NCBI GenBank assembly: GCA_026129865.1
Contig: JAHCHG010000007.1
Location: 62,001 to 126,000 of the forward strand
Source of the DNA: Pyrinomonadaceae bacterium
Lineage (GTDB): Bacteria > Acidobacteriota > Blastocatellia > Pyrinomonadales > Pyrinomonadaceae
DNA: 64,000 nt
Direction of reading: 5' to 3'
The stretch's first letter is position 1; the number at the start of each line of letters is the position of its first letter. Position numbers and translations under genes: made by a program. Positions 1 to 8,116 of this stretch are shown one piece after another. Under the pieces are notes generated by a model. The model saw only the letters and a list, made by a program, of their open reading frames with translations, ran no database searches and was not told where the DNA came from.

Positions 1-192
1 AACCTGAAAAAGGATCGTTTCGAAAGAATCGAGCAATTCGCCGTTCTCGCTCAATAAATACGACGAATCCTCTCCATCAAAATTCAGCACGCAACCTTCG
101 TCGGTCCATTCGTCAACGATCGAAACATTCAGTTTCATATCGGAAACGATCGCCGTTAAAAACTCTTTCGCGTTCTCGCAAACTTCCTTCAT
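1..192 (-). CDS. jag: KhpB/Jag RNA-binding protein, N-terminal part (runs off left edge)
   Basis: Reading leftwards from an ATG at 192, 64 codons are open to the window edge. The product begins MKEVCENAKEFLTAIVSDM, then has a KH-domain-like stretch (SYLLSENGELLDSF) that lines up with the LLIGRRGETLDAL region of Jag/KhpB. The start has a good ribosome binding site (AGGAAGG, 9 nt upstream) and leaves no room for the basic Jag_N domain found in Bacillus, so this would be a short KH-R3H form. The R3H half is outside the window. The position directly after yidC is the classic yidC-jag order. KhpB proteins bind RNA in the cytoplasm and affect division and envelope homeostasis in Gram-positives. Confidence 0.8.
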   Translation of the reverse strand, partial: MKEVCENAKEFLTAIVSDMKLNVSIVDEWTDEGCVLNFDGEDSSYLLSENGELLDSFETILFQV

Positions 193-218
193 AACTTTTT
201 CCTTCCTAATCCGATCGG

Positions 219-2108
219 CTATTTCGTCAGCGCAGGCGCCGGAGACTCAACCGGATTTTCCGGTGTCTTGTTGTAATAATTAATGATCAGCTGCTGAACG
301 AAGCTGACAATGTTTCCCGCAAACCAGTACAGAAGAAGCCCGGCAGGCGCGCTCCACATAATAAAAAGCATCATAACCGGCATCAGATAGGTCATCATTT
401 TCTGCTGCATTTGCTGTTCCGGCGTAACCGGAGCTGATGTCGGCGAGAATTTCATCGAAAGGATCATCGAAAATGCAAAGCCGAATTCCAAAATATGCCA
501 CGGATCGCCGGCAGATAGATCGGGAAGCCAGAGGAACGATGCCTGTCGGAACCCGAGTGAAACCGAGACAGTAATATACAGGGCGATCAAAAGCGGAAAC
601 TGCAAAACCATCGGAAGACATCCGCCGATCGGCAGCGCGTCTTTTGTCATCTTAAGCTGCTGCATCTGCAACTCGCGCATGCGCGGATCGTCGTTCGGGA
701 CGCCTTTCTTTTGCAGGGCTTTGAGTTTTTCCTGCAATTCTTTCATTTTAGGCGCGTTAGCCGCGCTTTTCTTGAACGATTTCGATTGATACCATCTCAG
801 CGGAAACAGCAAAGAATAGAAAAAGAGCGTGAAAATGATGATCGACCAACCGTAGTTGTAAGTGAATCCGTAGAGAAAATTCAGCGCATACAGAATCGGC
901 ACCGACAATGGTTTTGTCAGGAATGAAAACCACCCGTAATTGATAAAATCTTCAATATCGATCGGGCGACCGACGGCATCGGTAATCTTCTTGTTATAAG
1001 CGCTTAAAACAAAATAATCTTTGGTTCCGGTGTAGATCTTGGTCGAAGCCCCGTCTGCCGATACCGGTACAAATGCCGAAATCAAATGCCGTGTCTGTTT
1101 TGTTTCAGGATTTCTTGTTATCCAGCTAAATATTCCGGTGAAAACCGGATTTATTTCGACCTCGTATTTTGACGCGCGATATTCCAAACCCTGACCCGGC
1201 TGCGAAGGGATGGCAGCCATCGCAAAATATGTATCGCCGACGCCCGCCCAGTCGACCGATCCGGGAACCTGCGTAACGCCGGTTTCCTGATCGTCGACAA
1301 TTGTAGTTCCGTGAAACCGCTCGCTCGAACCGTTTACCGTTGCAACGCCTTCCGGTTCGACTTGATAAAAATTGTAATGATTGATGCCGTGGTCGCCGAT
1401 GCTGGAACCGATCGCAAGTTTTGTCGTCGGAACCACCTGACCATTCTTTAGAACCTTTATTTTCAGATCGGTCAGGTAACTGTCCGCTTGAAAAGTGTAA
1501 GATTTGACCACTTCCAATCCGAGCGCTTCATCGCGAAGAGTAAAATCTATCTGGCGCGTTTCATTTCCCGCAAGGTTTATCGACGATTCGTCGCCGGAAA
1601 CCTCGTAATTGCGCTGGTTGATCACCGCGTCGACCGCCGCGTCTCCGGTTACAAGCCGAAACGGAACTTCGCGCGGTTCGCGCTTAAGTGCTTCCGGCGC
1701 AACAAGTTCGAGCGGTTTTCCCTCGCCGTCAAGCGAAGCGTCGGCATAGAGTTTCTTGCCGTTCGTGTCCTCGACCGAAACATTCTTCAATAGAACCCAG
1801 CTTGTTGCGAGGGCTCCTTTCGAATCGAGTTTAACTTCAAAAAGCGGTGAACTTATCGCAATTTCCTTATTAGGAACATTATCGGGAGTCGAAGCAACAG
1901 GAGTTGCGGGCGTTTCGGCAGGTTTGTTTTCCGCAACGACCGGTGCCGGTGCGGTATTCGTATTTTCCTGGGAAACGTTTGCGTTCGTGTTCGCCTGCTC
2001 CGGTGCCGGTCCTGGAAACAAGTACGACCAGCCGAATAAAACCGCCATCGAAAGCGCTGCCGCGATCATGAAACGAAACTGTGATTCTTTATTTTGTGTT
2101 TCTGCCAT
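219..2108 (-). CDS. yidC: Membrane protein insertase YidC (Oxa1 family)
   Basis: 629-residue Gram-negative-type YidC. An N-terminal membrane anchor (about 12-30) is followed by a Pro/Ala/Asn-rich linker, a large periplasmic beta-sandwich domain (about 80-365) and the C-terminal five-helix insertase core. The core motifs GWSIIIF, PLRWYQSKSFKKS and GGCLPMVLQFP are visible. YidC inserts proteins into the inner membrane with or without SecYEG. It lies in the minus-strand run rpmH-rnpA-yidD-yidC-jag, 18 nt after yidD and 26 nt before jag, so it is probably cotranscribed. It is longer than the E. coli protein (548), mainly through the linker and periplasmic domain. Confidence 0.97.
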   Translation of the reverse strand: MAETQNKESQFRFMIAAALSMAVLFGWSYLFPGPAPEQANTNANVSQENTNTAPAPVVAENKPAETPATPVASTPDNVPNKEIAISSPLFEVKLDSKGALATSWVLLKNVSVEDTNGKKLYADASLDGEGKPLELVAPEALKREPREVPFRLVTGDAAVDAVINQRNYEVSGDESSINLAGNETRQIDFTLRDEALGLEVVKSYTFQADSYLTDLKIKVLKNGQVVPTTKLAIGSSIGDHGINHYNFYQVEPEGVATVNGSSERFHGTTIVDDQETGVTQVPGSVDWAGVGDTYFAMAAIPSQPGQGLEYRASKYEVEINPVFTGIFSWITRNPETKQTRHLISAFVPVSADGASTKIYTGTKDYFVLSAYNKKITDAVGRPIDIEDFINYGWFSFLTKPLSVPILYALNFLYGFTYNYGWSIIIFTLFFYSLLFPLRWYQSKSFKKSAANAPKMKELQEKLKALQKKGVPNDDPRMRELQMQQLKMTKDALPIGGCLPMVLQFPLLIALYITVSVSLGFRQASFLWLPDLSAGDPWHILEFGFAFSMILSMKFSPTSAPVTPEQQMQQKMMTYLMPVMMLFIMWSAPAGLLLYWFAGNIVSFVQQLIINYYNKTPENPVESPAPALTK

Positions 2109-2126
2109 TATTTAATTTATGAAAAC

Positions 2127-2336
2127 CTATATCACGGGGTCGTGCCCGCCTTTGCAAAACGGCTGACAGCGCAGCAATCGCCAAAAGCCCTTTAGTATCC
2201 CGTGGAAAATTCCGTATTTTTCGACCGCTTCCATTGCATAGGTCGAACAGCTCGGCGTAAATCTGCACGCCGGCGGCAAAAAAGGCGAGACCCACATTTT
2301 GTAAAGCCGCAAAAATTCTATGACCAAAAACTTCAT
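2127..2336 (-). CDS. yidD: Membrane protein insertion efficiency factor YidD
   Basis: 69-residue protein with all hallmarks of YidD: the amphipathic start FLVIEFLRLYKMWVSP, then CRFTPSCSTYAMEAVEKYG, GFWRLLRCQPFCKGGHDPV and the conserved cysteines. YidD sits peripherally on the inner membrane and helps YidC-dependent insertion. It begins 5 nt after the rnpA stop and ends 18 nt before yidC, in the standard order, which indicates translational coupling within one operon. Confidence 0.95.
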   Translation of the reverse strand: MKFLVIEFLRLYKMWVSPFLPPACRFTPSCSTYAMEAVEKYGIFHGILKGFWRLLRCQPFCKGGHDPVI

Positions 2337-2341
2337 TTTGC

Positions 2342-2908
2342 TTACCCTACGTTGTGGCTTTCGCCTTTGTTCAGTTCCAGTTTTTGAACCTTCGCAATTA
2401 TTTGCCGGAATTCTTCAAGCGGCTCATCTACCTTTGATCTAAGTAAATATCGTCTCGCATTCAGCACCCAATCGTAATTTTTATCAAGCCGCGAAAGCTC
2501 TGCTTTGCTTAATCTAAACACTTCCCTCAAAAGCCGTTTCGCACGATTACGTTGAACCGCGTTTCCGACAGCTTTTTTCGAAGCCGTAATACCCAAACGC
2601 TGAAAAGACGTTTCCGACGGCGTAAAAAACACCGTCATAAAACGCCCTTCAATACGAATTCCTTTTGCGTAAACATGCTGAAATTCGCGCGGTTTACGCA
2701 GTCGATTTTCTTTCGGAAGCCGAAAGTTTAATAGTGAAACGGCGTTAATCTCTTGCGCCCCTTCGCTCTGCGGCGTTTGATCACGTTCTGACCCGATTTG
2801 GTCTTCATGCGCGAGCGAAACCCGTGTTTCTTTGCCCGTCGGCGATTGTTTGGCTGAAAAGTTCTCTTTGGCATAATTGTCGATCTCCTCACTCAAAAGT
2901 GAAACCAT
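2342..2908 (-). CDS. rnpA: Ribonuclease P protein component, with N-terminal extension overlapping rpmH
   Basis: The conserved RnpA core begins at about residue 64 ([13 protein letters not shown]) and includes the RNR signature region [18 protein letters not shown] (115-132), so the catalytic RNA-binding fold is intact. The core is about 125 residues, the normal length. There is no ATG, GTG or TTG between the core and the region upstream of rpmH. The frame opens at an ATG at 2908 (or a TTG at 2896) and contains all of rpmH in another frame. The promoter at 2911-2939 would put the RNA start near 2904, downstream of the ATG, so the true start is unsettled: TTG at 2896, a leaderless message, or a non-AUG codon after rpmH. 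RnpA is the protein subunit for tRNA 5' processing. Confidence 0.88.
   Translation of the reverse strand: MVSLLSEEIDNYAKENFSAKQSPTGKETRVSLAHEDQIGSERDQTPQSEGAQEINAVSLLNFRLPKENRLRKPREFQHVYAKGIRIEGRFMTVFFTPSETSFQRLGITASKKAVGNAVQRNRAKRLLREVFRLSKAELSRLDKNYDWVLNARRYLLRSKVDEPLEEFRQIIAKVQKLELNKGESHNVG
2728..2874 (-). CDS. rpmH: Large ribosomal subunit protein bL34, nested in rnpA
   Basis: 48-residue protein starting [20 protein letters not shown], with [22 protein letters not shown] and ending TPFHY. This is an unmistakable bL34, rich in Arg and Lys. The ATG at 2874 has a strong ribosome binding site (GAGGAG, 8 nt spacing). The stop at 2728 lies inside the rnpA frame, so the whole gene is embedded out of phase in the upstream extension of rnpA. 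It is the first gene of the rpmH-rnpA-yidD-yidC-jag block and has a near-consensus promoter just upstream. Confidence 0.97.
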   Translation of the reverse strand: MPKRTFQPNNRRRAKKHGFRSRMKTKSGQNVIKRRRAKGRKRLTPFHY

Positions 2909-2910
2909 AG

Positions 2911-2939
2911 ATTTTATTGATACGGTCGACTAATGTCAA
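2911..2939 (-). promoter_or_regulatory. Sigma-70-type promoter of the rpmH operon
   Basis: On the minus strand, TTGACA (2939-2934), a 17-nt spacer and TAAAAT (2916-2911). The -35 is perfect and the spacing ideal. Transcription is expected at about 2904-2905, giving rpmH a leader of roughly 30 nt that contains its Shine-Dalgarno. The upstream ATG (2908) of the rnpA frame would lie just outside the message. Confidence 0.75.
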
Positions 2940-3220
2940 AGGTAAACGCGTTCATACATAGATTTTTTAGGCTTTAGATTCCGTATCTTAATTCGAAAGA
3001 TCAGCCGTGCACTGAAAGATCTTTTCCTCACGAAGTCTAAGCGAACGCTAAAATCAGTAAAGTAAAAGCGGAGTGATCCATCGATTTATCAACCGGTTAC
3101 CGGGAAGGTTCTCAATGGTAAAGCTTTGGCGCTTCAATTCGGAAAACTCTAAATCCTTTTATCCATCGAAGCGAAAGTAAATTTGTGCCACAAACCTGAG
3201 GTTTATTCGTTTGATTCAAA
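2940..3220. other. Gene-free stretch between the rpmH promoter and a small membrane-protein gene
   Basis: No open frame, RNA gene, perfect DnaA box or terminator hairpin could be supported here. The sequence is moderately AT-rich. The closest match to a DnaA box (TTATCCATC, near 3160) differs at two positions, so this is not called as an origin. Confidence 0.4.
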
Positions 3221-3388
3221 ATGTACTTGGTAAACGCTTTACTCGGACTTCTAATCTTGTTTTTGGTCTACGGATCGCTGTTTATTTTCTTCTTCTTTCT
3301 CGTAATTTCGCTCGGTTTAAAGGAGCGCGACACGAAACTGAAGATCCGCGAAATAACCGGAGATCTTTTTAAACTGATCTTCCGATGA
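3221..3388 (+). CDS. Small single-pass membrane protein (55 aa), hypothetical
   Basis: ATG at 3221 opens 55 codons. The N-terminal half (about residues 3-33) is almost entirely hydrophobic with runs of Phe and Leu, giving one membrane helix. A charged tail follows (KERDTKLKIREITGDLFKLIFR). No strong Shine-Dalgarno is visible. The last 20 nt overlap the 3' end of the convergent purN gene. The helix-plus-basic-tail layout argues against a random frame, but no family is recognised and expression is unproven. Confidence 0.45.
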   Translation: MYLVNALLGLLILFLVYGSLFIFFFFLVISLGLKERDTKLKIREITGDLFKLIFR

Positions 3389-3974
3389 TCTTTCGTCCGA
3401 CGATCTTATAATTTCCTTCAACAATTCTTTTTACCGATTCCACGTAAAGTGCGTGTTCAAGTTCGAGAATCCGCGCTGAAAGCGATTCCGGCGTGTCGTC
3501 GTCTTTTACTTCAACAACTTTCTGGGCAATTATCGCTCCGTGATCGAGATGCTCATCGACAAAATGGACCGTGCATCCGGAAACCTTCACCCCATATTCG
3601 ATCGCCTGTTTCTGTGCTTCGAGTCCGGGAAATGCGGGTAAAAGACTCGGGTGAATGTTTATGATCTTGTTCGGAAAAGCTTTGATAAAATCCTCCGATA
3701 AAAGCCGCATATAACCGGCAAGGCAAACGAGTTCAACTTGATTGGCGCGAAGTTCGGCAATTATCTCTCTGTCATGTTCTTCCCGCGACTTACCGATTCT
3801 CGGGATGTACTTAGTCGTTAATTCTAATTCTTTGGCTCTTTCCAATCCTGCTGCCGATCTTTTATCGCTTATCACTACTGCGACCTGAGAATCGGGAATA
3901 ACGCCGTCAGCGACCGCCTGAGCAATCGCCGACATATTCGAACCTCGTCCGGAAATTAATATTCCGATCCTCAT
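3369..3974 (-). CDS. purN: Phosphoribosylglycinamide formyltransferase PurN
   Basis: 201-residue GART using 10-formyl-tetrahydrofolate to formylate GAR in step 3 of purine synthesis. The N-terminal GRGSNM phosphate-binding loop, the catalytic motif NIHPSLLPAFPG (Asn, His) and DHGAII with its catalytic Asp are all present. The length is typical for the family. The ATG overlaps the purM stop by 4 nt, so the two genes are translationally coupled in the order purM-purN. Confidence 0.96.
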   Translation of the reverse strand: MRIGILISGRGSNMSAIAQAVADGVIPDSQVAVVISDKRSAAGLERAKELELTTKYIPRIGKSREEHDREIIAELRANQVELVCLAGYMRLLSEDFIKAFPNKIINIHPSLLPAFPGLEAQKQAIEYGVKVSGCTVHFVDEHLDHGAIIAQKVVEVKDDDTPESLSARILELEHALYVESVKRIVEGNYKIVGRKIIGRSV

Positions 3975-5005
3975 TTAATGAGCACTTCCTGTTTTCCGCT
4001 GACAACTTTCCCGATCTCGAAATAACGCTCATCTATGTCATCGAGATGTTTTTTGATCTCGATCAGATCTTCGGGCGAAACGACGACAACCATTCCGATT
4101 CCCATATTAAACGCGCGAAACATCTCGTCGTCCTCGACGTTTCCGAGCTTTTGCATTAAACCGAAGATCGGCAGTTCGGTCCACGAGCCGCGTTCAATTT
4201 CGACCGAGACATTTTCAGGTAAAATTCTCGGAATATTGTCCAAAAATCCGCCGCCTGTGATGTGTGCTAAACCCTTTAACTTCTTTTTATCGATCAAAAC
4301 CGCAAGCGGCTTGTAATAGCTTCTATGCGGTTTAAGGAGAGTTTCCGCGATCGTCTCGCCGGTTTCTTCGAGCTTTGAATCTATTTCAAACCCGCCGACC
4401 TCGAACAAAAGCTTTCGCGCCAGCGAATATCCGTTCGTATGCAGACCGTTTGACGGCAAACCGATCAAAACATCGCCCGGTTTTATGCCTTTTCCGTCTA
4501 CAACCTTGTCGCGTTCGACGATCCCAACGATAAATCCCGCCAGATCGTATTCTCCGTCGGCGTAAAAACCCGGCATTTCAGCCGTTTCGCCGCCGAGAAG
4601 AACACAATTGTTCTGCTTGCAGGCAATAGAAATTCCCTCCACAACATCTGCCGTAATTTCCGGTGAAAGCACGCCGGTCGCAAAATAATCCAAAAAGAAA
4701 AGCGGTCGCGCGCCCTGAACTAAAATATCGTTCACGCAGTGATTTACCAGATCTTGCCCGATGGTTTTATGAACTCCGGCAAGAAATGCGATCTTCAACT
4801 TGGTTCCCACGCCGTCCGCAGAAGCAACAAGGATCGGCGAATTCATCTCGGCAAATTTAGCGTCGTACATTCCGCCGAAACTGCCGATCTCCGTCAACGT
4901 TCGTGCGTTAAAGGTCGATTTAGCAAAGTCCCGGATCTTTGCAACCGCTTGATTGGCATTGTCGATCGAAACTCCCGCGTCTGAATATGTAATTGGTTTC
5001 GTCAT
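3971..5005 (-). CDS. purM: Phosphoribosylformylglycinamidine cyclo-ligase PurM (AIR synthetase)
   Basis: 344-residue ATP-dependent cyclo-ligase making AIR from FGAM in purine synthesis. Recognisable motifs are SFGGMYDAKF, ADGVGTKLKIAF, the QGARPLFFLDY block, LLGGETAEMPGFY and HITGGGFLDNIPR. The start is placed at the ATG at 5005 (MTKPITYSDAGVS). The frame is open back to 5110, but those extra codons overlap a promoter and do not resemble PurM. purN follows with a 4-nt overlap. Confidence 0.95.
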   Translation of the reverse strand: MTKPITYSDAGVSIDNANQAVAKIRDFAKSTFNARTLTEIGSFGGMYDAKFAEMNSPILVASADGVGTKLKIAFLAGVHKTIGQDLVNHCVNDILVQGARPLFFLDYFATGVLSPEITADVVEGISIACKQNNCVLLGGETAEMPGFYADGEYDLAGFIVGIVERDKVVDGKGIKPGDVLIGLPSNGLHTNGYSLARKLLFEVGGFEIDSKLEETGETIAETLLKPHRSYYKPLAVLIDKKKLKGLAHITGGGFLDNIPRILPENVSVEIERGSWTELPIFGLMQKLGNVEDDEMFRAFNMGIGMVVVVSPEDLIEIKKHLDDIDERYFEIGKVVSGKQEVLIK

Positions 5006-5081
5006 AAATAAAATTTTCCCTGCGAAATTCGAAATTATAAACAGCCGGACGGCAAATATCCATTGCCAAAATTTTTTCTCG

Positions 5082-5110
5082 ATTATACTTAAACGAAAAT
5101 AACCGGACAA
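5082..5110 (-). promoter_or_regulatory. Promoter of purM-purN
   Basis: Minus-strand TTGTCC (5110-5105), a 17-nt spacer and a perfect TATAAT (5087-5082). The predicted RNA start near 5075 leaves a leader of about 70 nt before the purM ATG at 5005. This supports the downstream start codon for purM. Confidence 0.65.
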
Positions 5111-5177
5111 AAATCCGGCGGAGTTTATTGACTCTTATCCGCCCGCGCGTTTAGCATTTTTTACAGGGAGAATTTTT

Positions 5178-5561
5178 ATGAGCTTTACTTTGATCGATCT
5201 AAGTTCAGAAAACTTTGAGTTTAGAGCGAACGTATGGAATTGGAAGACGGCGCTCGAAATCATCAAGAGTTTCGATATTCTGAGCGAAAATAACCTTCGC
5301 CAGATGAGTTACAACGCCACCGGAGTTAAGGTCGAAAAGGACGCGGTTAACGAGATAGGCGAACGAATTCGCGGTGAGATCCTGCCGAAACTCGAACCGG
5401 ACAAGCGGATTTTTGCAGACCTGACCATAACCGAAAACCCTGACGACGGAACACTTTACAAGGATGAAGACGAACAGTGGAAAAACTACAGCGCAGATTA
5501 TCAGTGGCTGAAGGATTTTTCGGATTTTTGTCTTCGGTCAAAAGGCTTTCAGGTTTTTTGA
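5178..5561 (+). CDS. Conserved-looking hypothetical protein (127 aa)
   Basis: ATG at 5178 is preceded by a good Shine-Dalgarno (AGGGAGA). The product is soluble, acidic and Trp/Asp-rich, with no signal peptide or membrane helix. It starts MSFTLIDLSSENFEF and carries many charged helices (ENNLRQMSYNATGV, EIGERIRGEILPKLEP). No family is recognised with confidence. It is divergent from purM and 41 nt upstream of the DUF445 gene, with which it may be cotranscribed. Confidence 0.75.
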   Translation: MSFTLIDLSSENFEFRANVWNWKTALEIIKSFDILSENNLRQMSYNATGVKVEKDAVNEIGERIRGEILPKLEPDKRIFADLTITENPDDGTLYKDEDEQWKNYSADYQWLKDFSDFCLRSKGFQVF

Positions 5562-5602
5562 ACGGAATCTTTGTGCTCTTTAATTTCCGCTAAGTAGTAT
5601 AA

Positions 5603-7243
5603 ATGGAATTTTTCTCTCAACTCTTTGAATCGATCAGCGCTTTCCTCGCGCCGGTTTTTTCCGACATCAGATTTCAGCTTGCGTCGCTCATTATTTTTGC
5701 GACGTTTCACGGCTATGCCGGTGCCTGGCTCGCCGTTCGAATGCTTTTTCGACCGCGCAAACCGCTGAAGATCTTTGGACTTACGATCTTTCCGCAGGGA
5801 ATGATCCCGAGACATCGAAACCGGCTTGCAGCTGCGATCGGAAAAGCCGTCGGCGAAGAGCTTGTTTCGCAGGAAACTATTATCGAGGAGCTTTTCGGTA
5901 AAGAATTCCTGCAGAGAAAGATCCAAAACGTAGTGGATTCTTATACAGAAGACCTTCTTTCTCAAAGTTATCCGTCGATCGTGGAAACATTGCCGGCAAA
6001 TCTTCGTGAACCGGTGCTCGATGCAATTTCGACTTTGCAGATAAAGATCGCTTCTCATATTGAAAACGTTCTTGCAAATGAAGAGACTTTCGAAACGATC
6101 CGCGGGTTTGTCGAACGGCGCGTGGATGAGGTTTTGTCCCGGCGCGTGAACGAAACGGTTGACGACGAAACTTTTCGCGAAATTGTTTCGATCATTGAAA
6201 ATCGGGTGCGATCAATCATTTACGAACCGGAATTCGAAAACAAGATTCGCACATTTATCAGCAGCCGCGTTGACGATCTTGCAGATACGGTGACGCCGCT
6301 CGGCGATTTATTTACAAACGACGCGGTCGATCTTTTAAAGGAAAAAGCCGAGGAACAGATCGAACCGATCGTTCATCGCCTTGCCGAACTTGCAACGGCT
6401 GAGCGGACGCGAAATCAGATCAGCGCGATGATCAAACACGAAGTTCATGATTATTATGAACAGCTGCCGTTCTTTAAACGAATTTTCGTCTCGCGTGAAA
6501 ATTTGCTCAAAGAAGTGGACGATCTTGTAAATGAAAGTCTTCCGAAACGCGTCGAAGAAACGCTGCGCGGCGATTTTTTCGCCCAGGAAGCGCGCGGCTT
6601 TTTAAACTCTGCGATCGACGGTGCGCTTTCCCGACCGCTTCCGGAAATTGCGGGAAAGATCGCTCCCGAACAGCTTTCCAGTCTCAAAGAACAGGTCACG
6701 CGCGGAATTTTATCCGTTCTGCGCGGCGATCAAATGATCGATTCGATCGTGTCTTACGCTTCGGAAACCCTTGAAAAGCTTCGTCCGCACAGCGTCAGCG
6801 CGATTCTTCATACCGTTCATCCCGAAGCCGAAGAAAAGCTAAAATTAATGCTTTCAAAAGGTTTGCTTAACGTATTAAATCGCGAAGAAACTTCAAATAT
6901 AATCAATTCCGTTCTCGCTGATCAGATCGACGGACTTCTTGCCGCTCCGATCGGAAAATTGTCGGATCATATTTCGGAAGAAAAAGTTCGCGCCGCCGGC
7001 GTTTCATTGACCGATACGATCATTGCAGCCGCGAAAGAAAAGCTTCCCGAAGCAATAAAGGAATTTGACGTCGGTGGTGTCGTTGAAGAAAAAATTAAGC
7101 ATTATCCGGCGGAAAAACTCGAAAATCTTGTGCTTTCCGTTGCAAAGGAACATCTGCGAACGATAGAACTTTTCGGCGCGGGCTTCGGTCTTGCGATCGG
7201 AATAATACAGGCGATCCAGTTCTATTTCTGGAGCGGCAAATAG
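5603..7243 (+). CDS. DUF445 (YheB/YjiN-like) membrane-anchored protein
   Basis: 546 residues with hydrophobic segments at the N-terminus (about 10-45) and C-terminus (about 520-540) and a long helical middle. The family hallmark is the block after the first helix, LFRPRKPLKIFGLTIFPQG then MIPRHRNRLAAAIGKAVGEEL, as in Bacillus YheB and E. coli YjiN. The middle repeats short amphipathic helices with IVDSVLSE-like patterns. The function of the family is not settled; YheB is linked to the spore/envelope. It may share a transcript with the small gene just upstream. Confidence 0.85.
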   Translation: MEFFSQLFESISAFLAPVFSDIRFQLASLIIFATFHGYAGAWLAVRMLFRPRKPLKIFGLTIFPQGMIPRHRNRLAAAIGKAVGEELVSQETIIEELFGKEFLQRKIQNVVDSYTEDLLSQSYPSIVETLPANLREPVLDAISTLQIKIASHIENVLANEETFETIRGFVERRVDEVLSRRVNETVDDETFREIVSIIENRVRSIIYEPEFENKIRTFISSRVDDLADTVTPLGDLFTNDAVDLLKEKAEEQIEPIVHRLAELATAERTRNQISAMIKHEVHDYYEQLPFFKRIFVSRENLLKEVDDLVNESLPKRVEETLRGDFFAQEARGFLNSAIDGALSRPLPEIAGKIAPEQLSSLKEQVTRGILSVLRGDQMIDSIVSYASETLEKLRPHSVSAILHTVHPEAEEKLKLMLSKGLLNVLNREETSNIINSVLADQIDGLLAAPIGKLSDHISEEKVRAAGVSLTDTIIAAAKEKLPEAIKEFDVGGVVEEKIKHYPAEKLENLVLSVAKEHLRTIELFGAGFGLAIGIIQAIQFYFWSGK

Positions 7244-7361
7244 GTCGTTGATTCGTCGCCATTCACTTAGCACGCCCGAAATCCAATTTTTATCGAACTT
7301 TCAATAAATCAAACTCGTTCTCGGTTATGACTTTTATTTTTTAACCGGAGAGAATCAGGAA

Positions 7362-8054
7362 ATGAAAAAAATTGGAATCATCGTTTTTTTAGTCGCGTTG
7401 GCGATCGGAATATCTTTTAGCGGACTTTTTACTTTCGGTAAATTTGTCCCGAATTTCTCATTTTTCTCACGCTCGGTGAAAGGAAACGGCAACACGATTG
7501 CTGAAAAACGAATCGTTAAAAATTTTAATGGAATCGACGTTGGCGGAATTTTTGAGGTCGAGATGACCAACGGAGAATCGACCGATGTTGAGGTGATCGC
7601 AGACGAAAATCTTTTGCAGTATATCGAACTTGAAAACAGCGGCGACCGGCTCGAAATCTCGACGAACAAGCGAATTGCTTCCGACAGCAAGATCGTCGTG
7701 AAGATAACCGCACCTGACATACAGGCTGTCGACGCCTCGGGCGCGGCGTCTGTGAAATTAATTGAATTTCGTGCGGACAAACTTCATGCGGAACTTAGCG
7801 GTGCCGCAAAAATATCAGGAACTGGTGTGGTCAGAGACCTGTCGCTTGATCTCAGCGGTGCGAGTCAGGCGGACACGTCGATGATCGATTCGGCAGTTGT
7901 TTCGGTCGATGCAAGCGGCGCCAGCAAGGCTTCGGTAAAAGCTTTGGAAAAGTTGTCCGTAGATCTTTCGGGCGCAAGCCGTGTTAATTATTCGGGAAAT
8001 CCTAAAGAACTGATCAAAAACATTTCCGGCGGAAGCCGTTTGAGCGGAAATTAG
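7362..8054 (+). CDS. Exported head-GIN-domain protein (DUF2807, putative adhesin-like)
   Basis: 230 residues. An N-terminal signal anchor (residues 4-24) is followed by a DUF2807 beta-helix with the typical start KNFNGIDVGGIFEVEM and the periodic DLSGAS / DASGAS / ELSGAAK turns at roughly 20-residue spacing. Family members are cell-surface or periplasmic and sometimes called auto-transporter adhesin heads, although the function is not demonstrated. It ends 27 nt before a strong hairpin terminator. Confidence 0.85.
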   Translation: MKKIGIIVFLVALAIGISFSGLFTFGKFVPNFSFFSRSVKGNGNTIAEKRIVKNFNGIDVGGIFEVEMTNGESTDVEVIADENLLQYIELENSGDRLEISTNKRIASDSKIVVKITAPDIQAVDASGAASVKLIEFRADKLHAELSGAAKISGTGVVRDLSLDLSGASQADTSMIDSAVVSVDASGASKASVKALEKLSVDLSGASRVNYSGNPKELIKNISGGSRLSGN

Positions 8055-8080
8055 GCTTGATTATCGGCAATGAATTAACA

Positions 8081-8116
8081 AATCGGGCGTTTTCAAACGG
8101 TGCGCCCGATTTTTTA
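8081..8116. terminator. Intrinsic terminator, possibly bidirectional
   Basis: Perfect 9-bp stem AATCGGGCG (8081-8089) with CGCCCGATT (8103-8111), a 13-nt loop and a following T-run to 8115. It ends transcription of the DUF2807 gene. The last bases include the stop codon of the convergent NuiA-like gene. Confidence 0.85.

Noticed and set aside
3971-5110. Longer purM from 5110
   Set aside because: The extra 35 residues overlap the promoter at 5082-5110 and do not match PurM.
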